This document shows positions 1-9,859 of a stretch of DNA of 64,000 bases, piece by piece. The position numbers and the translations under genes were made by a program. The notes under the pieces were generated by a model that had not been told where the DNA came from, made no database searches, and saw only the letters and a list, made by a program, of their open reading frames with translations. The stretch is from an uncultured Hyphomicrobiales bacterium (lineage in GTDB: Bacteria > Pseudomonadota > Alphaproteobacteria > Rhizobiales > Ancalomicrobiaceae): positions 310,001 through 374,000 of the forward strand of contig CAIYYN010000054.1 in assembly GCA_903930435.1 (NCBI GenBank), read 5' to 3'. Positions within the stretch are counted from its first letter, which is position 1. Every line of letters starts with the position of its first letter.

Positions 1-86
1 CAATGCAAAAATAGTGGGTCGGCTGTTCGGACGGCGACAAAACGACATTGCAATGCAGCAAAATAGGGCTCTCCGAACCCTTTTGC

Positions 87-1079
87 TCACAATTTGCGCA
101 GGTGGACCGTCTCAATCCGATGGCTGCGACCCTTTTTCATGATCAGGTCAGCGCGCGGACGTGTTGGAAAGATGGTTTCCTGAAGGTTAATCAGATTGAT
201 GTTGCTCCAGAGGTCATTCGCATAGGCGATCGCTTCCTCGTCGGTGATCTTGGAATAGCGATGGAAATAGCTGTCCGGATTAAGAAACGCGGTTTTCCGC
301 AGCCGCATGAAGCGCTCGACATACCATTGCGTCAGCAGGTCCTCGTCCGCATCGAGATAGATCGAGAAATCGAAGAAATCCGAGACGAACGGTACGGCGC
401 TGCCGTCGCGTGGCATTTTCGAGGTTTGCAGGACGTTTAGGCCTTCCAGAATCAGGATGTCGGGCTGGTCAATGGTGATCGTCTGACCGGGTACGACGTC
501 ATAGACGAGGTGAGAATAGACCGGCGCCGTAACACTCCCCTTGCCCGCCTTGATGGCCGAGAGGAAATGCAGGAGCGCGCCAATATCATAGCTTTCGGGG
601 AAACCCTTGCGCCGCATCAGGCCTTCGCGTTGCAGGACGGCATTGGGGAAGAGAAATCCATCCGTGGTGACGAGAGCCACCTTCGGGCTCGACGACCAGC
701 GTGACAGGAGCGCCTGCAGGATACGGGCTGTTGTCGACTTGCCGACGGCGACCGAGCCAGCCAGCCCGATCACGAAGGGAACCTTGGTGTCATTGACGCC
801 GAGAAACCGCTTTGTGACGCGAAACAATTGCTGCTTGGCCTCGACATAGAGCGATAGCATGCGTGACAGCGGCAGATAGATCTCGATGACTTCATCAATC
901 TGGATGGGATCGTTCAGCGAACGCAAACGGGCGAGGTCCTGCTCATCAAGGGTCAGCGGAGCCCCGCCGCGCAAGCGCGACCATTCCATGCGCGTAAACT
1001 GCAGGAACGGCGAGAGTTCACCACCGAGATCAGGCAGGATCGGACTTGCAGCCGCCGGAACCGGCGGGTCGATGGGCAT
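87..1079 (-). CDS. coaA: Type I pantothenate kinase
   Basis: Phosphorylates pantothenate to 4'-phosphopantothenate, the first step of coenzyme A synthesis, in the cytoplasm. The 330-residue product has a P-loop (GSVAVGKST, about residue 108) and the usual length for bacterial CoaA. I chose the ATG at 1079 (MPIDPPV) because the 29 residues available upstream are basic and unlike the family N-terminus. It is the last gene of the hisB-to-hisE run on the minus strand, separated from hisE by about 140 bp. The his-coaA neighbourhood is common in Hyphomicrobiales. Confidence 0.93.
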   Translation of the reverse strand: MPIDPPVPAAASPILPDLGGELSPFLQFTRMEWSRLRGGAPLTLDEQDLARLRSLNDPIQIDEVIEIYLPLSRMLSLYVEAKQQLFRVTKRFLGVNDTKVPFVIGLAGSVAVGKSTTARILQALLSRWSSSPKVALVTTDGFLFPNAVLQREGLMRRKGFPESYDIGALLHFLSAIKAGKGSVTAPVYSHLVYDVVPGQTITIDQPDILILEGLNVLQTSKMPRDGSAVPFVSDFFDFSIYLDADEDLLTQWYVERFMRLRKTAFLNPDSYFHRYSKITDEEAIAYANDLWSNINLINLQETIFPTRPRADLIMKKGRSHRIETVHLRKL

Positions 1080-1218
1080 CGGATTGGTCACCGCAGCCGG
1101 CCTCCTGTGCGAACAACGGATGCGAGGATGATCAATTGACAACACTCGCTTCTGTCTCAACAGCAAACCACAGCGGGGTGAATAAATTGCAAGCAGGCAA
1201 TTTTGCGCCCCTGGTGGT

Positions 1219-1542
1219 TCAGTCTGCCGGGCGGGCGGCCTTTTCTTCCAGTCCCGTCCGACCGGTGCGCGATTTCAATTCCGCCATGACTGCGTCCAGC
1301 GGAATCTCGGCCATGTGCAGCACGACGAGCAGGTGATAGAGCACGTCCGCTGCTTCTGCCTTCAGTTCTGCCTTGTCGCCACCAACTGCCGCCAAGGCAG
1401 CCTCGACGGCCTCCTCGCCGAGTTTCTTGGCCGCGCGCGACATGCCCTTGCTGATAAGCTTGCGCGTATAAGACATCGCATCGTCACTGGCCGCACGCGT
1501 TGCGACGATGGCCTCCAGATCGGACAAAGTGAAGTTGGACAT
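1219..1542 (-). CDS. hisE: Phosphoribosyl-ATP diphosphatase
   Basis: Hydrolyses phosphoribosyl-ATP to phosphoribosyl-AMP, the second step of histidine synthesis. The 107-residue protein is a stand-alone HisE without a fused HisI domain. It has the all-alpha pyrophosphohydrolase signature: [11 protein letters not shown] near residue 38 and [12 protein letters not shown] near residue 63, whose acidic residues bind metal. It lies 33 bp downstream of hisF on the same strand, so it is probably co-transcribed with it. Confidence 0.95.
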   Translation of the reverse strand: MSNFTLSDLEAIVATRAASDDAMSYTRKLISKGMSRAAKKLGEEAVEAALAAVGGDKAELKAEAADVLYHLLVVLHMAEIPLDAVMAELKSRTGRTGLEEKAARPAD

Positions 1543-1575
1543 TCGGCTGATCTCGTCTGGTTCTCGTGAAGGGGA

Positions 1576-2352
1576 TCAGGGATCCAGTCGCACAGGGATT
1601 CCCGCCGACTGCATGTGCAATTTGGCCTGACGGATCGTGAATTCCCCGAAATGGAAGATCGAGGCAGCCAGAACCGCACTGGCGCCGCCCTCGACGATGC
1701 CTTCCACCAGATGATCCAGCGTGCCGACGCCCCCGGACGCGATCACCGGAACGGACACGGCGTCGGAAATGGTGCGGGTCAATTCGAGATCGAAACCAGC
1801 GCGGGTGCCATCGCGATCCATCGAGGTGAGCAGGATTTCGCCAGCCCCGAGCGCAACCACCTCCTCGGCATAACGCACTGCATCAATCCCGGTCCGCGTC
1901 CGTCCGCCGTGCGTAAAGACTTCCCAGCGCAGGGGCTCACCCGGCTCCGAGACCCGCTTGGCGTCGATCGCGATCACGACCGATTGGCCGCCCACTTGCC
2001 GGACCGCTTCGGCGACAAATTGCCGGTCACGCACGGCTGCCGACATGATCGAGACCTTGTCCGCCCCGGCTTCCATGAGATTGCGGATGTCCTCATGGGT
2101 TCGGATGCCACCGCCGACGGTCACCGGCATGAAGCAGACTTCTGCCGTCCGGCGAACAACATCGAGGATGATGCCGCGATTCTCGTAGCTGGCGGTTATG
2201 TCGAGGAAACAGAGTTCATCGGCTCCAGCCGCGTCATAGGCTTCGGCGGCTTCGACGGGGTCACCGGCATCGCGCAGATCGACAAAGTTCACGCCCTTGA
2301 CGACGCGGCCATCCTTGACGTCAAGGCATGGGATGAGACGGGTCTTCAGCAT
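1576..2352 (-). CDS. hisF: Imidazole glycerol phosphate synthase, cyclase subunit
   Basis: The (beta-alpha)8-barrel cyclase that uses ammonia delivered by HisH to make imidazole glycerol phosphate and AICAR. The catalytic aspartates are visible in [14 protein letters not shown] near the N-terminus and in VVIAIDAKR near residue 130. The 258-residue length fits the family. I take the ATG at 2352; a GTG codon immediately before it is in frame. The start overlaps the hisA stop by one base (TGATG), indicating translational coupling. Confidence 0.96.
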   Translation of the reverse strand: MLKTRLIPCLDVKDGRVVKGVNFVDLRDAGDPVEAAEAYDAAGADELCFLDITASYENRGIILDVVRRTAEVCFMPVTVGGGIRTHEDIRNLMEAGADKVSIMSAAVRDRQFVAEAVRQVGGQSVVIAIDAKRVSEPGEPLRWEVFTHGGRTRTGIDAVRYAEEVVALGAGEILLTSMDRDGTRAGFDLELTRTISDAVSVPVIASGGVGTLDHLVEGIVEGGASAVLAASIFHFGEFTIRQAKLHMQSAGIPVRLDP

Positions 2353-3092
2353 CACGCGGGCTCCCGGGATTGGGCGATCAGGGCAAGAGCAGCCCGGGGG
2401 TCAAGCCGTCCGTCATAGATGGCGCGGCCAGAAATCGCGCCTTCGAGGATCGCGCAATCCGGCTGGATCAGTCGCTCGATATCGGCGATCGACGCAAGAC
2501 CACCCGAGGCGATCACGGGGATTGAAACGGCATGGGCGAGTTGAAGCGTGGCCTCGAAATTGATGCCCTTCAGGATGCCGTCGCGGTCGATGTCGGTATA
2601 GACAATCGCTGCAACGCCTGCGTCTTCGAACTTTTTCGCCAGATCGACGGCGGCCAGTTCCGAGGCCTCGGCCCAGCCTTCAACGGCGACCTTCCCGCTC
2701 CTTGCATCGATGCCGACGACAATACGACCGGGAAACCGGGCGCAGGCCTGCCGGACCAGATCGGGATTGCGCACCGCGACCGTGCCAAGAATGACGCGGG
2801 TCACGCCTTTCGCCAGCCAGGACTCGATACCGGCGAGATCGCGGATACCGCCACCAAGTTCAACCTTCATCTCCGTTGCAGCGAGAATGGCTTCCACGGC
2901 CGTGCCATTCACCGAGCGTCCCTCAAAGGCACCGTTGAGATCAACGACATGCAGCCAGTCAAAGCCCATGTCAGCAAAGGCGCGGGCCTGGGCTGCGGGA
3001 TCGTCGTTGTAGACGGTGGCTTCGGCCATGTCGCCGAGCTTCAGCCTGACGCAGGCGCCGTCCTTGAGGTCGATGGCAGGAAACAGGATCAT
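2352..3092 (-). CDS. hisA: ProFAR isomerase (phosphoribosylformimino-AICAR ribotide isomerase)
   Basis: Isomerises ProFAR to PRFAR in histidine synthesis. It is a barrel paralogue of HisF, with the catalytic aspartates in [10 protein letters not shown] at the N-terminus and [16 protein letters not shown] near residue 130. The product is 246 residues. The start at 3092 gives the canonical MILFPAIDL opening; the frame remains open a further 18 codons upstream, but that extension is not family-like. It lies between hisH, 41 bp upstream, and hisF. Confidence 0.96.
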   Translation of the reverse strand: MILFPAIDLKDGACVRLKLGDMAEATVYNDDPAAQARAFADMGFDWLHVVDLNGAFEGRSVNGTAVEAILAATEMKVELGGGIRDLAGIESWLAKGVTRVILGTVAVRNPDLVRQACARFPGRIVVGIDARSGKVAVEGWAEASELAAVDLAKKFEDAGVAAIVYTDIDRDGILKGINFEATLQLAHAVSIPVIASGGLASIADIERLIQPDCAILEGAISGRAIYDGRLDPRAALALIAQSREPA

Positions 3093-3133
3093 ATCGGCTC
3101 GTTGGTCAGAAACGGATGGGGAGAGAAACGGGC

Positions 3134-3799
3134 TCAGGGCGCCCATTTCAGGAAATTGGCCAGAAGCTTCAGGCCGAGCGTCTGGCTTTTCTCCGGGTGG
3201 AATTGCGTGCCGATGATGGTGTCACGGGCGACGATGGCCGTCAGCGGCACGCCATAGGTCGACGTCGCGATCAGATGGTCGCGATTGGCGACTTCGAACA
3301 CGAAGGAATGCAGGAAATAGGCGTGCAAGCCGTCGTCACCCAGCGTCAATCCGTTCAACACCGGGTGCGGATTGATCAGCTGCATCGTATTCCAGCCCAT
3401 GTGCGGGACCTTGAGAGGACGCCCGGATTCATCTGAGCCATCGGCGTTGATCGGCCCGACGACACCCGGAATCCAGTCGAATCCGTCGATCTCCTCGTGC
3501 TCGATCCCCTTGGAGGCAAGCAGCTGCATGCCGACACAAATCCCGAGGAAGGGTTTGGCACGAACCTCGACAAACTCGGTCAGGGCTTCGTCCATGCCGG
3601 CAATGGCCGAGAGGCCGCGCCGACAGAAGGGAAACGCTCCGTCACCGGGCAGCACGACCCGATCAGCGCGGCGAACGACGTCCGGATCACGCGTCAGCAC
3701 AATATCGCCGGAATAGCCGATTTCACGTGCAACGCGTTCCAGCCCCTTGACGGCCGAGCGCAGATTGCCGGCTCCATAATCAACCAGCGCGATCGTCAT
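3134..3799 (-). CDS. hisH: Imidazole glycerol phosphate synthase, glutamine amidotransferase subunit
   Basis: Class I glutaminase that feeds ammonia to HisF. The catalytic triad can be read: the nucleophile in GICVGMQLL (about residue 87) and the His-Glu pair in FHPEKSQ near the C-terminus. The 221-residue length is typical. The start ATG overlaps the stop of the upstream DUF2628 gene by 4 bp, so the two are likely translated from one message. Confidence 0.95.
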   Translation of the reverse strand: MTIALVDYGAGNLRSAVKGLERVAREIGYSGDIVLTRDPDVVRRADRVVLPGDGAFPFCRRGLSAIAGMDEALTEFVEVRAKPFLGICVGMQLLASKGIEHEEIDGFDWIPGVVGPINADGSDESGRPLKVPHMGWNTMQLINPHPVLNGLTLGDDGLHAYFLHSFVFEVANRDHLIATSTYGVPLTAIVARDTIIGTQFHPEKSQTLGLKLLANFLKWAP

Positions 3800-4281
3800 G
3801 GCCGGTCACCGCTCAGAAATCCGATGACGGGCGGGAAGGCACCCGTGCGTGGTTGTTGCGGTGAGGCGGGCAGAGCTGCCGCGGGGGTATTTCCGCCTTC
3901 AACCCGTTGTGCGGCCCGCTTGGTAAAAAACGCCTGTTCAGCCAGTTTGGCCGTGCGGGCATCGACGACGCCGATCAGCTGCCAGTCGCGTCGCTCAAGT
4001 GCTGCCCGGCGGAAGTCACGCGCTTCGCAGGCAAACCAGATCAAAAAGCCGATCGACAGGACGCCGCCGACAGTTGGTGCAAGTTTGGCGCTGACGAGGC
4101 TGATCAGCATCATCGCCACGAGCCAGATCGCAAACGCCAGCCAGAGCCGGTGTGCGAGCGCCCAAAGTGGCGCAAACAGTAGCGCAGACCACGAAAATCC
4201 TTCGCGGATGAAGACAAAATCATCCTCCGGTTCTGCGGAGATCCCGGGGCTAGGCGGAGCGTGCACAGTCCAGATGGCCAT
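3796..4281 (-). CDS. DUF2628 family small membrane protein in the his operon
   Basis: A 161-residue protein of unknown function. The region after residue 20 contains the pattern of DUF2628 proteins: FVREGFSW-like residues followed by an aromatic, hydrophobic stretch ([15 protein letters not shown]), then two further membrane segments. The C-terminal 50 residues are hydrophilic and Pro/Ala rich. The start at 4281 ([10 protein letters not shown]) is preferred over 55 upstream codons that read like non-coding sequence. It sits between hisB (34 bp away) and hisH (4-bp overlap). Position alone suggests co-expression with histidine genes, not a role in the pathway. Confidence 0.8.
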   Translation of the reverse strand: MAIWTVHAPPSPGISAEPEDDFVFIREGFSWSALLFAPLWALAHRLWLAFAIWLVAMMLISLVSAKLAPTVGGVLSIGFLIWFACEARDFRRAALERRDWQLIGVVDARTAKLAEQAFFTKRAAQRVEGGNTPAAALPASPQQPRTGAFPPVIGFLSGDRP

Positions 4282-4315
4282 TTCAGCCTCCTCAGTCGAA
4301 CGTCCGGCAGTGTGA

Positions 4316-4909
4316 TCAGCCAGCCAGCGTGCCCTTGGTCGAGGGGATGACACCGACCCGACGCGGGTCAATGGCAACAGCGGCTCCGAGCACGCGCGCC
4401 AGCGCCTTGAAGGCACTTTCGGCAATGTGATGATTGTTGGAGCCATAGAGATTGGTCACGTGCAGGGTGATGCCAGCGTTGATCGCGAAGGCGCGGAACC
4501 ATTCCTCGAACAGTTCGGTGTCGAATTCCCCAACCTTGTCCCGCGTGAAATTGGCGGAGAAGACCAGAAACGGTCGACCGGAGATATCGATGGCCGCGCG
4601 GGTAAGCGCTTCGTCCATCGCCAGATGCACATCGGCATAGCGTGTGATGCCTGCCCGGTCACCCAGAGCCTGACGGATCGCCTGGCCCAGCGCAATGCCA
4701 ACGTCTTCGACCGTGTGGTGGAAATCGATGTGCAGATCGCCCTTGGCGACGATTGTGATGTCGATCAGCGAATGCCGCGCCACCTGATCCAGCATATGGT
4801 CGAAGAAGCCGATGCCCGTCGAAATATCGGATTGCCCGGTCCCGTCGAGATTGACGCTGACCGAGATCGCCGTTTCTTTGGTCGTCCGTGTGATGCTGGC
4901 TTGCCGCAT
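4316..4909 (-). CDS. hisB: Imidazoleglycerol-phosphate dehydratase
   Basis: Dehydrates imidazole glycerol phosphate to imidazole acetol phosphate, a manganese-dependent step. The 197-residue product is the monofunctional form without a HisB-N phosphatase domain. The metal-binding histidine motifs are clear: [15 protein letters not shown] (about residue 64) and [13 protein letters not shown] (about residue 163), plus [14 protein letters not shown]. The start at 4909 gives [13 protein letters not shown]; the 91 codons of open frame upstream do not resemble the family. Confidence 0.96.
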   Translation of the reverse strand: MRQASITRTTKETAISVSVNLDGTGQSDISTGIGFFDHMLDQVARHSLIDITIVAKGDLHIDFHHTVEDVGIALGQAIRQALGDRAGITRYADVHLAMDEALTRAAIDISGRPFLVFSANFTRDKVGEFDTELFEEWFRAFAINAGITLHVTNLYGSNNHHIAESAFKALARVLGAAVAIDPRRVGVIPSTKGTLAG

Positions 4910-4947
4910 TTGAGTATCCGGGGGCGTGCATGAAACAAGCGCGCCTT

Positions 4948-6843
4948 TTAACGCGGATTTGCCGGGTTGGCTATGGGGGAGGCGGTTTCGCGTTTTGCGT
5001 GACCATGTCTGGTCTTGTTCCAGTAATGCGGATCGACGATGAGCTCGGCAACGGCTGCGACAGCCGCAGCAAACAGGAGAAACCAGTAGAGCGGCAGGGT
5101 CAGAAGATCGAAGATCCTGAGCTTTGCTCCGCTTGTGCCCCGCCGGGCTGTGATGGCCGAAACCGCGCCCAGCCACCCGCACGACAGCGATGCGAGGTCA
5201 AGCACCAGCATCAGATCGTCCGCGAAGGAGCGATCTCCGAACAAAGGTTCGAGGCCAGCTAGATGAAAGCCGATCAGGGCAACGCCAAATGGATAGCCAA
5301 AGACCGATAGGATCTGTCCGAGGATCAATACCTGAAACATGCAAAAGTTAACCGGGCCGAGGTCGCGCCAGAGGCGGATCGGATGCCGTGTATGGACGAG
5401 CCAGGTTTGCAGCCAGCCCTTCATCCAGCGAGTGCGCTGCAGATGCCAGGCGCGCCATGTGACCGGGGCTTCCTCCGAGGTGACAGAGGCAATCACGCCG
5501 ATCCGCCAACCTGCCCGATAGAGTCTGACAGACAGATCCGCATCCTCCGTTACATTGAATGGGTCCCATGCCCCCACGGCCCGCAGCGCGGACAGACGGA
5601 AATGGTTCGATGTGCCACCGATGGGCAGGAAAAGGCTATGATGGGCAAGCCAGGGCAGCAGGGTGCGAAACAGCGCGCGATATTCCATGGTGAATTGTCG
5701 GACGAGCCAGTGGTTCGACGGTCGCGCATGATCGGTATCGAGAACTGCCTGGACGCAGGCAAGATCAGGCGGCGCGTCGGCAAATGCGGCGGCGGCCTTG
5801 CGCAACTGGTCGGGTTCGGGACGATCTTCGGCGTCAAAGACGGTGAGCAGATCGCCCGCAATCAACGGCAAGGACCAGACAAGCGCCTTCGGTTTGGTGC
5901 GCGGATGTGAGGGCGGGACAGCGATCACCTGGATGGAGGTCCGTTCGGTCGCGCGCAATGCGGCGCTCAGCGTCTGGCGATCATCGGCTTCCACGACAAG
6001 GTGAATGGCCAGCTTATGGCGCGGATAGTCCAGACGTTGCAAAGCCTTGATGAGATCGCCGATCATCCGCGCTTCCCGGTACAGCGGCACCAGCACCACA
6101 TACTGGGGCAAGTCAGCGTCTGTCTCGTCCATGGGAGCGGGTTGAGCCGGTCGCTGTCTGGACGCCGCCAGCCGTATTGCGCCAGCAGCGAGGAAGAACA
6201 GATTGAAGATGGCGAGCGTCTGGAGCGGTGCAAGCAAGGCCAGGATGACCATTATTGCAAGGCAGCCAATGATCCTGCGAATCAGCGCGTTGGCGTTGGC
6301 AGCCGACATGTCGGGCGTTTTAAGTCGTAGGATCGTCGTGGCCTGATAGGTCATCGGTGGTTCAAAGGCCCGGCGCACGGCGAGGCGGATTGCGCGCGGC
6401 GATGCAATTGCAATGCGTCGGCGCATGTCCGGATCGAGCGGAATATCGCGATTTAATTGATCGAGTTCTGCACCACGCGGGGCGACGATCAGCACTGCCG
6501 AATCCGAGGTACGATGCATGACCTGACGGATGCAGTAAAATGAGCGGGCGTCGGGCAGGCGGGCATTGAAAGCCTTATCCTCCAGAACGACGGACGGGAA
6601 ATAGCGAACCTGAAGCGTTCGTGCGATCGTCTGCCACCAGAGATCTGGCGGAAGATAGCCGAGCCGGATCAATTCATCGGCGATGGAGGTTCGACGCGCT
6701 GCCGCAATCTGTTCCGCGACATCGACAACCCGCTTCCGAATGCCCAGCGCCAGAAGCAGCCTGACTTCGAAGGAACACCCAATCATCTCGTCCATTGAGC
6801 CGGATGCTGGGTTCAACGGCCATGTCGAAGCTGATATGGTCAT
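4948..6843 (-). CDS. Membrane family 2 glycosyltransferase with N-terminal GspE/MshE-type domain
   Basis: A 631-residue inner-membrane processive-type glycosyltransferase. Residues about 40-160 resemble the N-terminal domain of type II secretion ATPases (GspE-N/Msh[22 protein letters not shown] and the following region). A transmembrane pair follows at about 190-225. The GT-A catalytic domain then shows [17 protein letters not shown], the metal-binding [11 protein letters not shown], the catalytic TEDADLS and the QRTRWMKGW motif of cellulose synthase-like enzymes. At least three further membrane segments close the protein. It is probably involved in an extracellular polysaccharide, but the sugar cannot be told. 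It lies 38 bp upstream of hisB on the same strand. Confidence 0.85.
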   Translation of the reverse strand: MTISASTWPLNPASGSMDEMIGCSFEVRLLLALGIRKRVVDVAEQIAAARRTSIADELIRLGYLPPDLWWQTIARTLQVRYFPSVVLEDKAFNARLPDARSFYCIRQVMHRTSDSAVLIVAPRGAELDQLNRDIPLDPDMRRRIAIASPRAIRLAVRRAFEPPMTYQATTILRLKTPDMSAANANALIRRIIGCLAIMVILALLAPLQTLAIFNLFFLAAGAIRLAASRQRPAQPAPMDETDADLPQYVVLVPLYREARMIGDLIKALQRLDYPRHKLAIHLVVEADDRQTLSAALRATERTSIQVIAVPPSHPRTKPKALVWSLPLIAGDLLTVFDAEDRPEPDQLRKAAAAFADAPPDLACVQAVLDTDHARPSNHWLVRQFTMEYRALFRTLLPWLAHHSLFLPIGGTSNHFRLSALRAVGAWDPFNVTEDADLSVRLYRAGWRIGVIASVTSEEAPVTWRAWHLQRTRWMKGWLQTWLVHTRHPIRLWRDLGPVNFCMFQVLILGQILSVFGYPFGVALIGFHLAGLEPLFGDRSFADDLMLVLDLASLSCGWLGAVSAITARRGTSGAKLRIFDLLTLPLYWFLLFAAAVAAVAELIVDPHYWNKTRHGHAKRETASPIANPANPR

Positions 6844-7092
6844 CGGCGATCTACCAAATGCTGTGCATCGGCGCGCGGGAAGGTCTTGATGCGGGAACCA
6901 GCAATTGTCCGCCGGGTTGATCAGCGGCTTTGGTGGGCTCTGGCTTTCTGCGGGCTAGTCGGCTACCTCTTGCGTCTGGCGGTCGGTTGTCCTGTTTGCG
7001 CGTTTCGGACGACGGGCAGCCGGGTGCAAAGGGCATGTGTAAAAATCTAGGACAAAATCAGAAGTTTTGTCACCACAGGTTTTACATCAAGA

Positions 7093-7992
7093 ATGAGCAA
7101 TTTTTTGAATAAATCGTTCAGCTGGTGCGTGTCTTCAAAATGCGCGTCTCGCGTGTTTTTTTGGATGATCCTTGCGGGTGCGAGCTTCGTGCTGTCCGGA
7201 CCAGACGAGGCTGTCGCCCAATCGGTGCCCGTGTCAATTGAAGTGCCGACATTTCGGGATCCAGCTTATAGGCTTGAGAAGCCGGCCGGGGATGCAGGCA
7301 GTATCCGTTTTCTGACGTCGGGGGATTTCCCGCCGTTCGATTTCCTGGATTCAAAGGGACAATTGACCGGCTACAATGTCGATCTCGCGCGGGCCATTTG
7401 TGACGTGCTTGCGGCCAACTGCACCGTGCAGATGCGACCTTTTGCCGATCTGGTAACGGCTTTGACCGACAAGCGGGGCGATGCCATTATTGCGGGGCTC
7501 AAGGACCGTGCCGATCTGGCAACCAAACTCGATTTTACCGGGCCCTACCTCACGACGCCGGGCCGCTTCGTCGCCCGCCTCGGCTCGCCGCTGGAGCCAA
7601 CGCCTGAGGGTTTGAGTGGGCGCTGGATCTCCGTTGTATCAGGATCGGCGCATGAAGCGTTTGTCCTCGATTTCTTTAAAGCCAGCCGAATTGTTGCCTT
7701 CCCGACGGATCAGGCAGCGCGCGATGCGCTGCGTGATGGGATCGTTGACGTCAATTTCTCGGATGCGATCACGTCCAGTTTCTGGCTCCTGCGCGATGCG
7801 AGCCGGAATTGCTGCACGTTCCTCGGTAATGCCTATCTCGACACTGGCTATTTCGGTGATGGCTTCAAGATCGCCTTTCAGCGCGGCAATCGGCATCTGA
7901 AGCGGGAATTTGATTACGCGCTCAGTAAACTCAATGAAAACGGCACGTTACGCGAACTTTACCTGCGCTATTTTCCGCTTGGGTATTACTAG
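7093..7992 (+). CDS. Periplasmic solute-binding protein (family 3, amino-acid type)
   Basis: A 299-residue secreted binding protein. A signal peptide (basic start, hydrophobic core FFWMILAGASFVLS, cleavage near EAVAQS) is followed by the bilobed SBP_bac_3 fold: RFLTSGDFPPFDFLDSKGQLTGYNVDLARAI near residue 75 and the ligand-binding FTGPYLTTPGRFVARLG near 155. No permease or ATPase is adjacent, so its transporter must lie elsewhere or it acts as a sensor-type binding protein. The next gene starts 16 bp after its stop. Confidence 0.82.
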   Translation: MSNFLNKSFSWCVSSKCASRVFFWMILAGASFVLSGPDEAVAQSVPVSIEVPTFRDPAYRLEKPAGDAGSIRFLTSGDFPPFDFLDSKGQLTGYNVDLARAICDVLAANCTVQMRPFADLVTALTDKRGDAIIAGLKDRADLATKLDFTGPYLTTPGRFVARLGSPLEPTPEGLSGRWISVVSGSAHEAFVLDFFKASRIVAFPTDQAARDALRDGIVDVNFSDAITSSFWLLRDASRNCCTFLGNAYLDTGYFGDGFKIAFQRGNRHLKREFDYALSKLNENGTLRELYLRYFPLGYY

Positions 7993-8008
7993 AACCGGGT
8001 ACCTGGCC

Positions 8009-8512
8009 ATGGCGGACGCCCCCTTTCACATCGAGCGCGTTCGGTCGCGTCTTGATCTTCAAGCAACAATCGACCTGTTTCGGACCTATGCGGCCTCCTT
8101 GCCGATCGATCTTGGCTATCAGGATTTTGAAGGCGAGATGGCCACAATGCCTGGAAAATATGCGCCTCCGGCAGGAGAGTTGTTTCTGGCGCGTGATCTG
8201 GCAAATGAACCAATCGGCTGCGTCGCATTGAGATCGCTGGGGACAGACCGATGCGAGATGAAACGTCTTTATGTCAGCGATGCGGGTCGCGGGTTGGGAC
8301 TTGGTCGCGCTTTGGCTGAGGCCGTCATTGCGACCGCAGAGGCCATCGGCTATCGCGAGATTGTCCTCGACACTCTGCCGTCAATGGTCAGTGCACAGGC
8401 GCTCTATCGAAAGCTCGGCTTTCAGACGATATCAGCCTATTATGATAGTCCGATCGCAGGAACGACGTTCCTGCGCCGGTCCCTTGCGCAGCCAGAACAG
8501 CAAAAGACCTGA
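8009..8512 (+). CDS. GNAT family N-acetyltransferase
   Basis: A 167-residue acetyltransferase of unknown substrate. The acetyl-CoA binding motif A is present as DAGRGLGLGRALAEAVIATA (about residues 91-110), preceded by the usual beta strand MKRLYV and followed by LDTLPSMVSAQALYRKLGF, the GNAT motif B. I chose the ATG at 8009 (MADAPFHIERV) because the open frame further upstream overlaps the end of the binding-protein gene. It lies just downstream of that gene and may be co-transcribed with it. Confidence 0.85.
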   Translation: MADAPFHIERVRSRLDLQATIDLFRTYAASLPIDLGYQDFEGEMATMPGKYAPPAGELFLARDLANEPIGCVALRSLGTDRCEMKRLYVSDAGRGLGLGRALAEAVIATAEAIGYREIVLDTLPSMVSAQALYRKLGFQTISAYYDSPIAGTTFLRRSLAQPEQQKT

Positions 8513-8536
8513 TCGACCTTGAAAGGATAATCCCCG

Positions 8537-9235
8537 ATGACAGATTTCCTCTGGACCCGCCCGGACGGGACGGAGATCGGAACCATACTTCTGGCGCATG
8601 GTTCCGGCGCACCCATGGACAGTCCATTCCTCGAGCGCATGACCAATGCCCTTGTCGCTGAAGGCTTCGCGGTGGCGCGGTTTGAATTTGCCTATATGGC
8701 CAAGCGTCGGCTGGGTCCGAAAAAGCCGCTCCCGACGGCTGCCGAAAAACTTGTGGCTGAATATCGCTTTGCTATCCGGCAATTGCTGGAGGATCCGGAT
8801 CTTGTGCATCCGCTCATCATTGCTGGCAAATCGCTGGGTGGACGCGTGGCCGTCATGACCGGGGCGACGGACCTGACGCCGCCGGATCTCGGACCCGTCG
8901 CCGGGGTCGTCTGTTTCGGCTATCCTTTCCACCCAACGGGAGAGCCGGAAAAGCTCCGTCTGCAGCCATTGCATGCGTGCAAGTTGCCGCTACTGATTGC
9001 CCAGGGCGACCGCGATGATTTTGGCAACCGGTACGAAGTCGAAGCGCTTGAACTACCACCAGCTCTGGAGATCGTATGGCTCGAGGACGGCAGTCATGAT
9101 TTTGGTCCGCGTGGCCTGTCTGGTGCCACACTCTCGGGCAATATAGCGGCTGCTGCGGCTGCGGCAGCGGCGTTCGCAAAGCGGCTGACGGTTGAGCCGG
9201 TCGATGTGCCTGAGATGACTGAGGACGAGGAATGA
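8537..9235 (+). CDS. Alpha/beta hydrolase of the KANL3/Tex30 type
   Basis: A 232-residue predicted hydrolase. The N-terminal strand and oxyanion region read TILLAHGSGAPMDSPF, and the nucleophile elbow is IAGKSLGGRVAVM, giving G-K-S-L-G with Ser about residue 96. LLIAQGDRDDFG supplies the acid and EDGSHDF the catalytic His. A run of nine alanines near residue 205 uses mixed codons and is probably a helix. A good Shine-Dalgarno (AAGGA) precedes the ATG. Substrate unknown. Confidence 0.83.
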   Translation: MTDFLWTRPDGTEIGTILLAHGSGAPMDSPFLERMTNALVAEGFAVARFEFAYMAKRRLGPKKPLPTAAEKLVAEYRFAIRQLLEDPDLVHPLIIAGKSLGGRVAVMTGATDLTPPDLGPVAGVVCFGYPFHPTGEPEKLRLQPLHACKLPLLIAQGDRDDFGNRYEVEALELPPALEIVWLEDGSHDFGPRGLSGATLSGNIAAAAAAAAAFAKRLTVEPVDVPEMTEDEE

Positions 9236-9855
9236 CAGATCTGGCAGGGCGGGTTGGTGTGACGTCTCGACGGTCGCTTTTGGCCGTCTCGGGCTTGCTG
9301 GTGACAGGGTCGCTCGCAGGCTGCAGCTTTCTGCCGTCGATGCAGACGCCGGAATCCGACGTCGAAGAAAAGATGCGGGCCAAGCGGCCCTACAAGCCAG
9401 CCAGCCCGCAAGATTTTGCGCCGATCATCAACGCCTATCGTGCCCAGAACGGTCTGCCGCCGTGGAGTATTGACGACCGCCTGACCGCGATTGCGACTGC
9501 CTATGCCCGCCATCTCGCCGACGCCGGCCAGATGACCCACGAGCTGCAACCCTATGGCGGGCTGGAAAAGCGCCTGAAAGATGCGGGCTATTCCTATCTC
9601 GTTGCCGGCGAAAACCTCGGTGAAGGCCATACCGACGTCCAGGACGCCTTCGAGGGCTGGCACCATTCGCCGCCGCATGATCGTGGCATGCGCGACGCGG
9701 AAGCGACCGTATTTGGCATCGGATCAGCCTATCGCGCCGATGATCGCTATCAGGCCTACTGGTGCCTGATCTTTGCCAAGCCGCGTCCGCCGCGTGTTGG
9801 ACCTGCGCCAACGAGTGGCCCGTTTGAATGGGGTGCGCGTCTCGGTTCGGGGTGA
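9232..9855 (+). CDS. CAP/SCP-domain lipoprotein
   Basis: A 207-residue envelope protein with a CAP (SCP/PR1) domain. The signal region has a twin-arginine-like SRRSLLAVSG and a lipobox (LAGC), so it may be a Tat-exported lipoprotein; that is inferred from the motif. The CAP core is recognisable in INAYRAQNGLPPW, ATAYARHLADAGQMTHEL and the catalytic-cleft-like GENLGEGH and WHHSPPHDRGM segments, followed by YWCLIFAKP. The start overlaps the hydrolase stop by 4 bp (ATGA). CAP proteins have varied roles; none can be assigned. Confidence 0.85.
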   Translation: MTDLAGRVGVTSRRSLLAVSGLLVTGSLAGCSFLPSMQTPESDVEEKMRAKRPYKPASPQDFAPIINAYRAQNGLPPWSIDDRLTAIATAYARHLADAGQMTHELQPYGGLEKRLKDAGYSYLVAGENLGEGHTDVQDAFEGWHHSPPHDRGMRDAEATVFGIGSAYRADDRYQAYWCLIFAKPRPPRVGPAPTSGPFEWGARLGSG

Positions 9856-9859
9856 GATA

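Noticed and set aside
9148-9180. Trinucleotide repeat in the hydrolase gene
   Set aside because: The alanine run uses mixed codons (GCT, GCG, GCA), so it is not a slippage-prone microsatellite.
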